Of a DNA stretch of 64,000 nucleotides, positions 62,739 through 64,000 are shown piece by piece; positions within the stretch are counted from its first letter, which is position 1, and every line of letters begins with the position of its first letter. Both the position numbers and the translations under genes were made by a program. The stretch is taken from NCBI GenBank assembly GCA_965247245.1, contig CBDFGV010000003.1, positions 744,001 to 808,000 of the forward strand. Reading direction: 5' to 3'. Below the pieces are notes generated by a model. The model was not told the origin of the DNA and did not search any database. It worked only from the letters and a program-made list of their open reading frames with translations. The DNA comes from Tectiglobus sp965247245. Its GTDB lineage: Bacteria; Pseudomonadota; Alphaproteobacteria; Rhizobiales; Hyphomicrobiaceae.

Positions 62739-62777
62739 GCGACCGGGGCCCCAACTCCTCCCCGGTCGCAGTCTTTT
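62739..62777 (+). terminator. strong hairpin, possible terminator
   Basis: Perfect 10-bp stem GCGACCGGGG / CCCCGGTCGC with an 11-base loop, then AGTCTTTTC. A smaller stem (TCGCCTTC / GAAGGCGA) lies just before it at 62715-62736. It may separate the transporter from the phosphodiesterase or reduce its expression. Confidence 0.7.
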
Positions 62778-62807
62778 CATTCACCAAGCAAAGACGAATC
62801 ACGCGCT

Positions 62808-63632
62808 ATGAAGCTTTTGCATTTCACAGACATTCACTTGACGACGCCGGGAGAAACCATCGGCGGGCGGGATCCGAATACCAACTTTGATAAGGCTTTG
62901 GCCCACGCTTTGAAGGACCATTCAGACGCAGAGTTGCTTGTGATTACGGGCGACTTATCTGACTGGGGAGATCGCGATGATTACGTGCGATTGCGCGCGC
63001 GTCTCGATAAGCTGGAGGTACCCGTTGCTCTATGTATCGGAAACCACGATGACCGCGACACGTTCCTTAGCGTTTTCCCTGAGTACGCAGGTGCCGACGG
63101 CTTTGTCCAGAATATAAGGGACACGTCCGCAGGTCGATGCCTGCTGCTTGATACTTGGGGGCCTGAAACCCACGCAGGCCATTACTGCGAACGGCGGCTT
63201 CGTTGGCTTGATGGCCAACTGGCGGAACATGAAGGACCATTCCTGATTTTCATGCACCATAACCCGATTCCAACGCATATCGGACCAGTGGATGAGATCA
63301 AGCTACTCGACGATAAGCCATTTCGGGAACTCATCGGTCGCCATGCTTGCAAGATCCGACATATTTTCTTTGGGCACTGCCATCTTCCTCTGGCCGGGTC
63401 GACGGCAGGTGTGCCGACCACGTCGCTAAGAGGAACAAACCATGCTGGCATCTCGGTGTTTTCAGAGCCGAAGATGTTGTGCGCATCTGATTTGCCTGAG
63501 GCCTACGGGGTCGCCTTCATCAAACCAGATCACATAACCATCCATATGGTCGAGTACGGTTATGCTGGCGCTGTTCGCGCCGAAGGATCGCCAAACTATG
63601 CTGACTGGAACCGAGCTAGTATGCAGCGATGA
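62808..63632 (+). CDS. GpdQ-like metallophosphoesterase (phosphodiesterase)
   Basis: A 274-residue class III cyclic-nucleotide/glycerophosphodiester phosphodiesterase-type enzyme. The binuclear metal ligands all occupy the GpdQ places: D8 and H10 (FTDIH), D49 (ITGDLSD), N79 (GNHDD), H150-H151 (FMHHNP), H190 and H192 (FGHCHLP). It would release an alcohol and a phosphomonoester from diesters; the close relative GpdQ also acts on phosphonate monoesters. There is no signal peptide, so it acts on imported substrate. Genome context with a UgpB-like transporter supports glycerophosphodiester use. Confidence 0.85.
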   Translation: MKLLHFTDIHLTTPGETIGGRDPNTNFDKALAHALKDHSDAELLVITGDLSDWGDRDDYVRLRARLDKLEVPVALCIGNHDDRDTFLSVFPEYAGADGFVQNIRDTSAGRCLLLDTWGPETHAGHYCERRLRWLDGQLAEHEGPFLIFMHHNPIPTHIGPVDEIKLLDDKPFRELIGRHACKIRHIFFGHCHLPLAGSTAGVPTTSLRGTNHAGISVFSEPKMLCASDLPEAYGVAFIKPDHITIHMVEYGYAGAVRAEGSPNYADWNRASMQR

Positions 63633-63681
63633 TGTCCCACTGTGTTCAATGCTCGAACTGTGATCGTGACTCCTGTTCCCG

Positions 63682-63999
63682 CTACGAGAAACTTACATCC
63701 GCAATGACGGCTGCATGGTCACTTGGGAACAGGTGGTCGGGGCCGATCGGAGTGTCGAGTGCCTGCCAGAGATGCAGGAAACGAACGACTTCAGTTGAAT
63801 CACTGCGCCTCATGAAGAGATAATCCAAAGTCTCGGAGCATGCACTTTGGTCAGCAGTTTCTCCTTGGAAGGTCCCGTTGATGTCGTTGTTTTCAGGTTC
63901 GATAATTCCTGAGGCGTTTGCCAGTCTTTGTGTCGCAGCTTCATGTGGTTTGGCGTTCAGATCACCACCGAATATAGATAGACCTCCAATAGGCGGTTC
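63682..63999 (-). CDS. endonuclease/exonuclease/phosphatase-family protein (C-terminal part, truncated by window edge)
   Basis: Read from the minus strand, 105 residues before a TAG at 63684-63682. They include FGGDLNAKPHE, the DxN catalytic pair of the EEP fold, and FPSDHAAVIADV, the family's SDH motif. ETLDYLFMRR lies between. The fold includes DNase I, sphingomyelinases and phosphodiesterases. The N-terminus lies beyond the window. It converges on the GpdQ-like gene with 49 bases between stops. It lacks an in-window start codon and so is easily missed. Confidence 0.82.
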   Translation of the reverse strand, partial: EPPIGGLSIFGGDLNAKPHEAATQRLANASGIIEPENNDINGTFQGETADQSACSETLDYLFMRRSDSTEVVRFLHLWQALDTPIGPDHLFPSDHAAVIADVSFS

Positions 64000-64000
64000 G

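Noticed and set aside
1..64000. tRNA, rRNA or CRISPR arrays
   Set aside because: Gaps were scanned by eye; no cloverleaf with a TTCRA loop, no rRNA stretch and no regular spacer array was seen.

Overview
The window looks like chromosome of an alphaproteobacterium, most likely Hyphomicrobiales-like. The evidence is an NadQ-type Nudix/winged-helix regulator placed before nadABC, TIGR02301- and DUF3179-type secreted proteins, an L,D-transpeptidase, a paralogous dihydroorotase of the HxH-less type, and moderately high GC with densely packed genes. No rRNA, tRNA, CRISPR array or intact insertion sequence was found.

Layout. 1-9.9 kb: the 3' end of a tsaC/sua5-type gene, a GT87-like membrane glycosyltransferase, a coiled-coil protein, a SRAP paralogue without its catalytic residues divergent from a Nudix hydrolase, and several secreted proteins, LysE and L,D-transpeptidase. 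9.9-14.4 kb: dihydroorotase, ygfZ-tag, and an aromatic-amino-acid-lyase homologue lacking the MIO triad. 14.7-21 kb: an ornithine-cyclodeaminase-family gene and an acyl-CoA gene group (enoyl-CoA hydratase-like, acyl-CoA dehydrogenase, CaiB/BaiF transferase) bracketed by mirror-arranged palindromic repeats, then an HD hydrolase and a tyrosine phosphatase. 21.2-26.2 kb: nadQ-nadA-nadB-nadC, with two near-identical palindromes before nadA that are probable NadQ operators. 26.2-45 kb: housekeeping and envelope genes (PPDK, M20 peptidase, RNase T2, AIM24, two tandem glucosaminidase-like paralogues, MscS, UvrC with a large acidic insertion) plus several unrecognised proteins.

45.0-52.2 kb is an accessory, lower-GC and gene-sparse block directly after uvrC. 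It holds orphan membrane proteins, an XRE regulator with a divergent promoter/operator region, a membrane/HTH gene split by a -1 frameshift, an HNH-type protein, and hairpin repeats with compensatory base changes. It reads as a genomic island or satellite-like element, but no integrase is visible.

52.2-64 kb is a phosphorus-scavenging region. It has a 2-aminoethylphosphonate-type ABC transporter (ATPase, fused permease, binding protein with a Pho-box-like site), phosphonoacetaldehyde hydrolase phnX, a LysR regulator, and a UgpABCE-like ABC transporter ending in a GpdQ-like phosphodiesterase. A partial endonuclease/exonuclease/phosphatase gene converges on it at the window edge. Together these would import phosphonates and phosphodiesters and release phosphate from them; the aminotransferase phnW is not in the window.
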